A stretch of DNA of 64,000 nt from Gerris lacustris (taxonomy: Eukaryota > Arthropoda > Insecta > Hemiptera > Gerridae), in assembly GCA_951217055.1 (NCBI GenBank), contig OX578278.1, positions 19,721,605 through 19,785,604 on the forward strand, read 5' to 3'. Numbering within the stretch: the first letter of the stretch is position 1; each line of letters begins with the position of its first letter. This document shows, piece by piece, positions 10,816 to 20,193 of this stretch. Below the pieces are notes generated by a model. It was given only the letters and a program-made list of their open reading frames with translations, ran no database searches and had not been told where the DNA came from. The position numbers and the translations under genes are program-made.

Positions 10816-11602
10816 TGGGATTAAGAAACTTGATTCGCTTTAAGCTCTTCCAGCCCAACAAAATGAAATTTGTTTCACTACATATTATTGCTCGTCTATT
10901 TTTCTTCCCTGGATATTGAACAAAATAGGAAGCAGTAGTAGTGATAAATCGTGTTTTATTTTGTCAGGCTCGAAAAGTTGAATGCAAAATGCAACTAAAG
11001 TTTCCATTAGTGGATTTTGGATTTATTGGGGTAAATAAAAAGAAAATTATTTTTCGAGGAAGCTCTAAAAAATATGTTTATGGGCCGAGAGCTAAAAAAG
11101 ATGGTATTTTACAATCGATTCTTCGTCACATTTTATTTATTGGCCATTTTCCGGGTTTTTTGGTATTTTCCATGGGGTCGTCTTTTATTACTGCGTGTAT
11201 GTTTCTGATCATATATTAATCGATTGATATATTATAAAAATGTACCAGACTAATGTCATAAATATTTTTCATATTAAATCAATTTCTTCCAGCTTTGTCT
11301 TTTATAAAATTATCTTAGTTTATTAAATTTGTAAAAAAATAGTACAACAAAGTTCAGTTTTAATATAGAAGTTTAGTATAAGAAAATAGTCAAATAAAAA
11401 GGAGGAAAATTCACTTGAAGGCATTAGAGGCCGTTTTCAGGATTACAGTCTAAAAAACAAAAACAAAGCTTCTTTAAATCTAGTTCAAGTTTATATGTAC
11501 TTTGACAATCTACTTCAATTAATTTTTAAATAAGCTCAATCTTGTCTACAAAATTTATGTAAGTCAATAAAGAAGCTCAACTTTTATTTTAATTTAAAGA
11601 TA

Positions 11603-11684
11603 TTTTCGCGCCAATCAACATCAATTTTCAAAGTGAAAAGAAGGCGAAGAAGAAAAAGAAGAAGATTGATAGCTCTTATCAGTA
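11603..11684 (+). promoter_or_regulatory. Possible mL37 promoter elements
   Basis: TTTTCGCGCC (11603-11612) resembles an E2F-type site. TCAGTA (11679-11684) resembles an arthropod initiator, about 120 bp before the mL37 ATG, with a purine-rich GAA tract between them. This is inference only. Confidence 0.3.
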
Positions 11685-11800
11685 GAATGAAATTAAATAT
11701 TACTTGAAACCTTTTTCATCCAAATATTTGTTGAACATGTATAAAGCCTAATTTGTTTGTTATTTAATAGTAAGCTAGTTATAAATTGTAATATTTTGGT

Positions 11801-11976
11801 ATGAAGCTGTGTCTAGTGCTCCGACAGCAGCATGCTGGTGAAATGTTCGTCAAGCATTGGAAGATCCAAGGCAAGAGAGTCCTGAAGGATACCGGTGCTC
11901 TCAGAGAATTAAATAAGCGAGGAATCACTGTAATCGACGCTGCTCAATACATTTTCCCGGAAAAACCAAAAGAACC
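11801..11976 (+). CDS. mRpL37: mL37 exon 1
   Basis: The first ATG (11801) opens MKLCLVLRQQHAGEMF, then KHWKIQGKRVLKDTGA. The exon ends before GTAAGT, leaving CC of a proline codon. Confidence 0.88.
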
Positions 11977-14900
11977 GTAAGTTCGGTGAAAACTTTTATT
12001 AAAGTTAACATATTCCCTTTATATATGTGTCTAAAATTCTCTTCTGGTTACTATTTTTTACGTTTTTTATATGTTAGGGATTAATTGCTCTCTTTACTGA
12101 GTAATTTCAATTTTTAACTCCCTATCTCTATAATATAATAGTGGAATCACAAGCGAAACAAAAATCTTCGGCCTAGGTGTTTTATCGAGGTCAGAACAGT
12201 GGGTACTTATTAAGTTTACATCTGTCTCGAAAGTGTTTCGTTTATTGTTTATGGTTTGTACTTTTAAATTTTGTCTTTATTATCCTGTAAAATAATTTAG
12301 TTTTTTTCTCTTTTATTCTGTGTGTATGCTTATTGGATTCGATGTGAGTGAGTCGAAGAATGAAAGACGTTCTTTTGCGATCTCGGAAAAACTAACGCTT
12401 ATTCACGAACACGACTCCTACTCCACTCAATCAAAAAGAGTTTGTAGCTTCCAAACAAATGTCTGCCTCGACCTTAAGAACGATATATTAAATAAAAAGC
12501 AAGAATTTGAATAAAATGATGTAACAGGAGGAGGACAGAAGAAAGTTCGGGGTGGCAAATACGAGGTATTGTAAATAGTTCTGCTACAATGGTTTCAGCA
12601 AACTCCCAGTATTACAATGTTAAGGGGTCCTATGATGCTAGAAAAATCTAAGGAAACTGCAGATTTTTTAGGCATTCAGGATTTCAGATGTTCATCTGGG
12701 TGGTAATGTTGCAAAAATCGACATGGTATTGTGTGCTAGGAGAGCCTTTTAGAGATGTAAAGGCAATTGATTGCAGTAATTTTTCTATGTGGAAAATAGA
12801 TAAGATTTACCTCCCCTTCTTACCATGTATACACCACAAGACATTTTCAGTGTCGATGAATTCGGATTGTTTTATGAATTCACACCTGATCAATCGTTTT
12901 TATACAGGGAGGAAAAATGTCATGGAGGAGAACTGAGTGAAGAAGGATTGACTGTACTTCTTAGCTCTAATACAACAGGTTCGGAGAAGATGAAATCTAA
13001 AAAAAAAATCTTGTTGTAGGGACGTCTTCTGAACCAAAATCTTTTAAAACATCCAATCTTTACCTTTTGACTATGTACCACGTGCCAAAGCTCGGATGAC
13101 TGCAGATTTGTTTTCAATTTGGAATACAAATTGTGCAGTTTAGGTTATGATAAAGATAATTGGTTGGTCTTTGGGCAACTATGAAACATTACGTATCTAT
13201 AGCCTTATGGTGTTTGAGATATCGCTTCTGAGTCTACCATGGTAAAGAAAGTATTGTGATTTATCACTTGTGCAAAAAGCAGCAATCACCAATTGCACAT
13301 GTTGACCAGTGGCATGTGTGCATGCCACCGCTTAGCTTGTATTCTTGTCTCAACCTTAGCGTGTTGTACTCCCCCCATTCCTTAATATAACAAGAAGACG
13401 TACACATCGGTGTGTGTGATCATAAATTTAACTGTACATTTATGGTTCTTTTTTTTTATAATATTTAAATTAATGTACCTTACTTTTGTTTCAGCAAACT
13501 AAATCTTAGTTCTCGACTGGAGCCAAGAGAAATTCATGCAAACGAATGCTTACTGTATAGTGATAGCAACGTTCTACTAGGAGGTTTGAATCAAGCTAAG
13601 GTCCTAACTAACACTGTAGAACCAAATCCAGGAAAGCTACCTGAGTCTTTGACTCTTAAAAACCAACAATTACCTGCCAATATTGATGACTTAGTTATCA
13701 AGTATGTAAACTTATCAAATGAAAATTAAATAGAATATAAATTAAATTCTGTGAAGTATAAGTAAAAGGATAACCTTCCTAATTTCTCGCTATTGGCACA
13801 AATAACTTTTTTTTCACTCACTCATGACCACGACCCTACAGATACTTATAGAACTCATATCCTTCAACACTGATTGACTCTTGTTTAAGGAAATATTTTT
13901 ATGGCATGCTCTACTGGCTGGTTTATGCCTCTCCAATGTGTATCTGCAGGTAACTTAGATACACCTTGTTCAAAAATATTTATGAGTCTAAATCATTCCT
14001 TCCATCTGGAGCACATTCTGCACTTAATAATTGACAACAAATTTTAACATAAGATTCTTTACTTATGATTTCACCATCTCTATGGAAAGAATACAACTAT
14101 ATTTGAAGCTAACAAAAAACTCGAAAAAGCCAAACTTGACATCACTTTTCTCACCAAATATCACTGAATAAACTCAGTTTCCCTGGGCGAAAGCTCGCAA
14201 AGATAAAATAAAAATATATATTACTCGGACTTTCATTCCAAATAAACCCCCCAGCCTACTATAAGATTCTAATTTATTTGCAGGTATTTAAAGAATTCTC
14301 TACTTTATGAGACAGAGCAGAAGAAACTCCCTAAAAAGAAAGATCCTACTAGACCAGCCTGGAATTTCCCTAGGGATTATGGTATCACCGATAAGAGGAA
14401 AAAGTAAATCATTATAAGTTATCTTTTAAAAAGCACACCTGCTATGCAAATTCTAGAAACTTGTAAGCAAAAACTTAATTTAGCCTTAGAGGATTACTTT
14501 TTACAATTAGTATTAACTTTTGTAAAAATGTGGAGGGGAGCCAATGCTTTCATCTGTGTTTTCTCTGGATTTTGACTTTGAGAAGGTTTGACCTCAAGGC
14601 AATCAAAAAATCACTGCGCCCACCCCTCCCACAGGGCTAGTTAGCCTTTTGGCTTTATTTTTTGTTTTCTTTTATAGGTTGGCCAATCTGAGTGTCAAAG
14701 TTAATAATAATTGTAAAAAGAGAATAAGAAGCTCCAAGGTCTATGTACTTGTGCCAGTAATTACTCTTACATTGTTTTTTTGCAAACCATTTTCTAAGAA
14801 ATACTGCATTGTATTCTATAACCAATAATTTACTGCTTTTATCATGTTAATACAGTAGAACCTCGATAAGAAGTGCCTTAAGGGAATTATGGAAACAGTA

Positions 14901-16691
14901 TTGTTGCTCTTTTTGTTGAGGGTCATGTTATCAAGGTTATTTTGACTACCAATCGTGTTATCGAGGTTAATGGGCGGGATTTTCAAGTCTAGACTTGTTC
15001 AAGGTCGACCCATTCCTGTGTAGAGTCCCGTTATAGAGGTTGACTTCTCAAAACAACTTGTAATAGAGGTTCTCAGTTACGTTGTAAATTGGAAAAAATC
15101 CGTGTTATTGAGGTTGTTTGGATAATAATAGTCGTGTTATAGAGGTTAATTTAACATTATGTGTTAAGGCAATCTCAAGGGGATTTGAAAATTGCACTTG
15201 TAATTGAGGTTGTCGTGTTATTGAGGGTCGTGTAACCGAGGTTCTACTGTAACTACAAATAAATAATTGGTCTCGTGATTTAGGAGAGTGAGAGAATAAT
15301 CATTAGGGGAGTTTTTTTTTTTTTTGTAAAAGTTGCATTAGCAACTATTTGACATTGTTTCCGAAAATGGTCTTGAAATGTGTGATTTACTGAATGTCTG
15401 CCGTTGTCTCTGCTAGAAGATCTAAGCTCTTGCTTTTGAAGTCTACTCAATAGAAAAAGTGTAATAAAAAAAAATCCCATTTTCTCCATTTCATGTAAAG
15501 ACATTGATATAATCCAAATTTCAATGTTTTTCTATGAAGTGGAGAAAAAGAATTGATATAATTAAAGTGTGAAATTATGAATCATTAATCAATTTTGATT
15601 ACCATTTAGGCCACTAGGGGCTCTGATATCATTTTATATAATTTTAGAACTTCTAACTGTGATATACAGTACTACAATGAATACAAGTGGAACACCTATC
15701 TACCTCCTATTAAATTCTAACTTCCTGGCATGATATTTAAGAGCATTTCGCATGCCGTTTTTTGCAATACGAAAATTTCTTCTGTACCCTAGAGCTAAAA
15801 CATATCCATGTTAAAAAACAGACTGACAGGCAGGCAGACATGAGACCAAAAAATGTTCCCTGATGTCGGAAATGGATTTCTATGTTGGGTTTTTTGAAAT
15901 TGGAGATGTAGGAAATGTTCTTCAAGTGATCGTTCTCAAGAATGATCACATCTCTCCTGTTACATTCGGTAAGCTCGTAAGCAGAACTTTTAATTGTAAA
16001 GAATGAGCTGTATATAGCATAAATATTACCTTGTTGCAGTAAGTTGCTGTGCCTCAGACTTGTTGAACTTTGCTCTAAACTGAGTGGAAGTCTTCCTGTA
16101 ATTGAAAACGGCTTGTTTACTGTAACCCTAGAGAGGCAGAATCTGCCAGTCTCATTGAGTTTGAGGTCTGATGCTCTGGTACTCTCTAATAAGAGAATAA
16201 ATCCAATTGCATCGAGTACTTCAGCTCAGGATATATCTCTGCCCGATATTACACCTCTTCTTCCAACCATATCAATAGAGATGGCTCCCGTTCCTCAAGA
16301 ACAGCATCGTAATGATTTTTTTAATTAATATATTAATAATTATTTATTGTATTTATAATAAGTTATTAATTATTGTTTGTACTAATAAACATACGAGAAA
16401 AAGGTGCCAGTAGTTAGCCTAACTTTTTTCCTCTTTTTTTTTTAATGACTATTCTTGATTCTTGGCAGTTAAAAAAAGAGTTATATTTCTTGATTCTTGG
16501 AGTTTTGGATGTTTCTATCTTTCATAATGAATTGTATTTAATGTTGTATAATTATTATAGTCCAGGAGGTAGCGTGCAAAAAAGTGTTTCACTAACATCA
16601 AGCTAGAATTTCGTGTATTAGTTAATCTTTTGATGCCTTTTAAGAATATGTGGTTGACTAAGTTCATCTGCAGGACATATATAGGCATTTG

Positions 16692-16722
<31 letters not shown>

Positions 16723-19700
16723 GGTGGAGAGTGGCTATGTCCTAACAATTTTGGTGGACAAGTAGTAGTCTAGTACTTCCTACTAGAACGGGTAGGACGA
16801 ACCACTTGTTCGAACCTTGCAATTAGGCCATCACTTAGGCCCTTTTTACGCCCCGCGGTAGAGAGTTCCAGTCACTTCACACATCATACATATGTACATT
16901 GTACCGCCACACATTGGTGGACAAAGTAATTTTTATGATCCTGAGTACAAAATTAATTAGTAGACCAAAATTCAAGTTGATGTTAGTATACCACTTGATA
17001 TGTGACCACTTTTATTTGGAGTAATATTTGAATAACTACAAGTGACAAACTAAAATCAACTTGATTTTTGGACTACTTACTAATTTTTTACTCATGATCA
17101 TGAAAATCACATTGTTCACCAAAATGGGCGGAACATGGCTGCTCCCCACTGGTTTTTAATTCCCAAGTTATGTCCTGCAACTGAACTTAGCCAACCATTT
17201 ATTCATAAAAAGGCACCTAAAGATTACCTTATACACAAAATTCTAGGTTGATGTTAGTCTGAAACTTTTTGCACGCTATCTTCAGGACTGTTAGTTCATT
17301 GATCTAAATAATGAATGTGCCGAAGATTGTAAATTTAAACTTTGTTTAATTTAATTTTTTTACTTCAATAAGAGGTAATAATAGCTGGAAAACAATTCAA
17401 ACTATAGATATAACTTCGAGGAAAGTGGAGGATTTTTTTAATATGCTACAGTAAAGCACGTTTTACTAATAAAACTGTCCTAGAAATATAAATGAACACA
17501 AATAAATCTTTTTTGATTTGGTGGACCATATAATTTTGCCACCATTTTCACCAGAGTCAAAGAGTTAAATTATGATTTAGTTATTAATGACATCTAAAAT
17601 TAAAGTATTATATGAAAAGATACTATTTCATTTTATTGTTTTAGCGCTTACCGGGGGATCACAGTTTGGAAACATTCAACTAGCTATTTCACATTATAAT
17701 GAAACAGAAGTAACCAACTTGTACGAAACACCTGTCACTGAAGAACAGTTCCTAGGGAGATCTTTGCTTAAAGCTTTTACTTTTGCTGCAGCTCAAGCCA
17801 AATATCTTTATGGGGTAAGCATTGTCAAACTTTCTTATTTATTTTTAGTTTTACAGGTACATTAACAGGTACTTCTTTAGAATGTTACTCCCCTATGTTT
17901 TTTTTTTAAAGAATATAAATGGATATATTTATTTATACACTCCTTTGTCTAATTAACTATGAAGACAAAAGGATGTTTAGTCCAATGTACTTTGGGACAA
18001 AGGAATATCACACTTCTGTTTTTATAGGAGGAGTAACAGTCTAACAATGAATATCCTGTATTCTATACACTTTTAGATTGTTACTCCCTTCTGTTTATTT
18101 ATAAGAGGAGTAACAGTCTAAAGAAGAACTCATTAACATAGCAACTTTTAATTTATGCTATATGTATTAATATTTATGTTTATTTATTCCCTAAACCTGA
18201 GATGTTATGATTCTTAAAAGTTCATTTGATCTACGACATGTTTTAAATTAGGTCGTCTACTTGAAAATTGTTAACCTAAATTCGAGGTAATTATCAATAT
18301 ATCTGTTGGAATCAGAGGGAGGTGAGACATGCTTCATACTGAATGATCATATCAAGTAGATGATCCCCTCCCGTCCAGGGTTTGCTAAATGGACACTTAA
18401 TGAACATTGTTTTTGCTAAATGGTGGACACTTAACCCTTAAATGCTAATGGTAATTGGATGGCTGGTATTACTAAACCTTCGTCGATTCGACTAACATAT
18501 GCAGAAAATACATTTTTTGGGTTGAAACTACACAGAGAAAACTATTAAGAACTCATTATTAAATCTTTTAGTCAAATATACAAACATTTGATGACAAATA
18601 ACTTAGTAGGAACATCAGAAGAATCTGAAATTGAGTGAACATTAATGCACCAGGTCCCATGCCCCAGGCCAAAAGCCCTAGGCCCTTTGCTAAGTACTCT
18701 AGGCCCCAGATTATCGGCCATTGGTCTCTGGCCCAAGGCCAATTACCCTAGGCCCATTGACCCTTACCCCTAGGCCTATTGCCCCTTACCCCAGGCCCAT
18801 TTTCCCAGGCTATAGGCTCATTCGACAACCAATTAATTCCCTACACTTATTACTAAACGTTAGTCGAATTGACGAAGTAGCTTTGACGGGAATTTGCCAG
18901 AAAACAAGTGTATGCTCAAAAGGACTACTACCGCTACTCTAGCAGGTGTGTTACTAACCAGTGCAAGCACTGCAGAAGGATGGGGTACCCATCACCATCC
19001 CATACAAGAGTAAAAGGTTAAGGTTCAAACTGTGCTCGTTGATTTGACTACCATTAGCATTCCGGGGTGAATAAACTAAATGTTCATTGTGTGTTTGCTA
19101 AATGAACCCGACCCTTTGAGCTTAATTTGGGTTCAACCCCCTAGATTAAGAAAACAAGTCCTCTGCTGATTATTCAAAATGTTCTACAGGAGAACATATT
19201 TTGTTGCCTATTGACAAGATCTACAGTTTTATATAAAATCTGGATTATTTTAATGACTCAGTAGTGGACATCTTATTACCTAATGCTAATTTTAGATTTC
19301 TGTACAAAGTACAAAAAGAAACCTTATATAACGGCTCTGTCTGTCTGTCTGTCCGTTGCTTGTTTCAATTCATAAACTACTATAGCTAGGAACATGAAAT
19401 TCGGCACACAGGTGCATCTCGGCATTTGAGACAACTGGACATATTTTGGATTTTTCACACTTAATATTTTGATGGTGGCCAATATGGCGGGCGACTAAAA
19501 AAAGTTCTTAGCAACTATGACATTTTATACATCAATTTAAAGGTCTTGAAGTGTAGAAAAAGAATATGCGATTATTAAAATTTTACACTTAAAAGTTTCA
19601 AGATGGCGGGTGAATATAAACAAGTTTTTAGTCACCATGACATGTTATATATCAATTTAAAGGTCTTGAAGTGTAGAAAAAGAATATGCAATTATTAAAA

Positions 19701-20193
19701 TTTTCAATATGGCGGGTGACAAAACATTGTTTTAGTTACCATAACATGTTATACATCAATTTAAAGGTCTTGAAGAGTAAAAAAAGAATATTACTATTAA
19801 AATTAGTGTAATTATATTACACTTAATAATTTTAACTTTAATGTACCTACAGAAACCAGTGATTATCGCACCACGTCCTTACGTGAAGCCCGCCTTACTT
19901 GTTTTCCTTATGATTTATTTATTATTAAAAATCTTTTCTTTTTTTTTCAGCCTGAGGTACTTGATTTGCCGAAGCCTATAGTTATTCCATCTCTTCATAC
20001 AGATAGTCAGAGGTTTCACTTCTCCTTATTTCAACTAAACACTCTGAAAGAAGATTCTAAACCTCAGAATCTTCTCTTCTCTCTTCCTATAATGCATCTT
20101 TTCTCGGAATGTAAATATTCTGATGGAAAGCCACTAGTCACCGACTTTAATCCTGATGTATTTAAAACTTTATTAGCTTTTTACAATTTGTAA
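11801..20193 (+). CDS. mRpL37: Mitochondrial large ribosomal subunit protein mL37, complete
   Basis: Six exons (11801-11976, 13495-13701, 14284-14403, 16040-16308, 17645-17814, 19951-20193) join in phase through GT-AG introns to give 394 residues plus a TAA stop. mL37 is a metazoan-specific protein of the mitochondrial 39S subunit, related to mL65/mS30. The C-terminal half matches human MRPL37 well: LLKAFTFAAAQAKYLYG against LFAFGSALAQARLLYG, then FHFSLFQLNT against FHFLVFQLNT. The N terminus carries KHWKIQGKRVLKDTGA. The length is close to human (423 aa). The introns carry a decayed pogo transposase, a pogo-type MITE, a foldback element and several repeats. The protein is imported into mitochondria, although no strong presequence is obvious. 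Two displaced exon-like fragments of this gene lie further right. Confidence 0.93.
12335..13150 (+). pseudogene. Decayed pogo/Tigger-like transposase in mL37 intron 1
   Basis: Pieces in shifting frames follow the order of a Tigger/jerky transposase. A CENP-B-type helix-turn-helix stretch (RRSFAISEKLTLIHEHDS, about 12360-12420) is followed by an EKSKETADFLGIQDF-like segment (about 12635-12690). The start of the DDE domain comes next: QDIFSVDEFGLFYEFTPDQS (12838-12900), then EEKCHGGELSEEGLTVLLSS (about 12910-12970), then WMTADLF-like sequence to about 13110. Frameshifts and stops separate these blocks, and the rest of the catalytic domain is not seen. It is a relic, not an active gene. Confidence 0.8.
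13495..13701 (+). CDS. mRpL37: mL37 exon 2
   Basis: It follows a TTTGTTTCAG acceptor and ends before GTATGT. It encodes NVLLGGLNQAKVLTNT, corresponding to human LLEGVKQALWLTKTKLI. Sequence resembling part of this exon recurs at 41830-41885 and, inverted, at 42232-42290. Confidence 0.9.
14284..14403 (+). CDS. mRpL37: mL37 exon 3
   Basis: It runs from the TTTGCAG acceptor to a GTAAAT donor. It encodes YLKNSLLYETEQKKLPKKK and RPAWNFPRDYGITDKRK. A broken copy lies at 59008-59124. Confidence 0.88.
14853..15249. mobile_element. pogo/Tigger-type MITE with internal motif array
   Basis: The terminal inverted repeats are CAGTAGAACCTCGATAAG (left) and CAGTAGAACCTCGGTTAC (right, complement strand), flanked by TA (14851-14852 and 15250-15251). 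Between them, about eight same-direction variants of GTGTTATAGAGGTT occur. There is no ORF. It lies in mL37 intron 3. Confidence 0.85.
15775..15985 (-). repeat. Dispersed repeat family 2, partial copy
   Basis: Read on the minus strand it has CTTACCGAATGTAACAGG, then GTTCCC-type sequence and a CTGCCTGCCTGTCAG run, matching the 5' part of the copies at 37775, 50345 and 58195. It ends about 55 bp before mL37 exon 4. Confidence 0.6.
16040..16308 (+). CDS. mRpL37: mL37 exon 4
   Basis: It follows TTGTTGCAG and encodes LRLVELCSKLSGSLPVIENG through SLPDITPLLPTISIEM. The donor GTAATG at 16309 is the one that joins in phase to exon 5. Reading through would instead give a stop after 22 further bases. 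Confidence 0.85.
16559..17289. mobile_element. Long foldback element in mL37 intron 4
   Basis: The sequence from 16559 (TAGTCCAGGAGGTAGCGTGC) pairs with the complement ending at 17289 (CAGTCCTGAAGATAGCGTGC), and similarity continues through most of both halves. The inner arms 16913-17010 and 17025-17124 also pair. The left arm is interrupted by about 160 bp (roughly 16751-16912) bounded by two copies of TTGGTGGACAA. A poly(A) run at 16689-16720 lies in the left arm. Confidence 0.75.
17645..17814 (+). CDS. mRpL37: mL37 exon 5
   Basis: It follows ATTGTTTTAG and ends before GTAAGC in phase 0. It encodes NLYETPVTEEQFLGRSLLKA and FTFAAAQAKYLYG, the best-conserved block of the family. Confidence 0.9.
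17868..18126. mobile_element. MITE with TTCTTTAGATTGTTACTC ends
   Basis: The left end is TACTTCTTTAGAATGTTACT. Inverted versions (GGAGTAACAGTCTAA) occur at about 18030 and 18108, suggesting one element plus an overlapping partial one. A cleaner copy is at 40487-40643. It lies in mL37 intron 5. Confidence 0.6.
18380..19125. repeat. Imperfect inverted repeat enclosing a C-rich tract
   Basis: The left part contains CTTAATGAACATT and AATGCTAATGGTA; their complements occur near 19050-19105. Between them, 18650-18805 is a degenerate array of CTAGGCCC-like units, strikingly C-rich on this strand compared with its surroundings. Boundaries are approximate. Confidence 0.4.
19305..19915 (+). repeat. 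Dispersed repeat family 4 with internal triplication
   Basis: It begins with a CTGTCTGTCTGTCTGTCCG run, then AAACTACTATAGC and GAAATTCGGCACACAGGTGC. It is followed by three tandem units of about 110-125 bp sharing ATCAATTTAAAGGTCTTGAA and ATATGGCGGG. It ends near CACGTCCTTACGTGAAGCCC. A degraded relative is at 22820-22975. Confidence 0.65.
19951..20193 (+). CDS. mRpL37: mL37 exon 6 (terminal)
   Basis: It follows a long pyrimidine tract ending CAG. It encodes PEVLDLPKPIVIPSLHTDSQ, RFHFSLFQLNTL and the C terminus FKTLLAFYNL, then TAA. Overlapping AATAAA hexamers at 20193-20202 and another at 20248-20253 are candidate poly(A) signals. Confidence 0.92.
   Translation, partial: PEVLDLPKPIVIPSLHTDSQRFHFSLFQLNTLKEDSKPQNLLFSLPIMHLFSECKYSDGKPLVTDFNPDVFKTLLAFYNL

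Larger units (their letters stand above)
9137..11800. other. Intergenic region between divergent FATP and mL37
   Basis: It separates the FATP start (minus) from the mL37 start (plus) and must hold both promoters. It contains an hAT-type MITE (9604-9710) and the 42-bp minisatellite (10437-10815). A short ORF at 10941-11219 has no family features and is not called. Confidence 0.6.

Noticed and set aside
10398..10824. 137-residue ORFs on both strands with 14-residue repeats
   Set aside because: They result from the 42-bp minisatellite lacking stop codons; there is no promoter, splice context or family similarity.
10941..11219. 92-residue ORF between the minisatellite and mL37
   Set aside because: The composition is unremarkable and it has no motif, no splice partner and no family resemblance.
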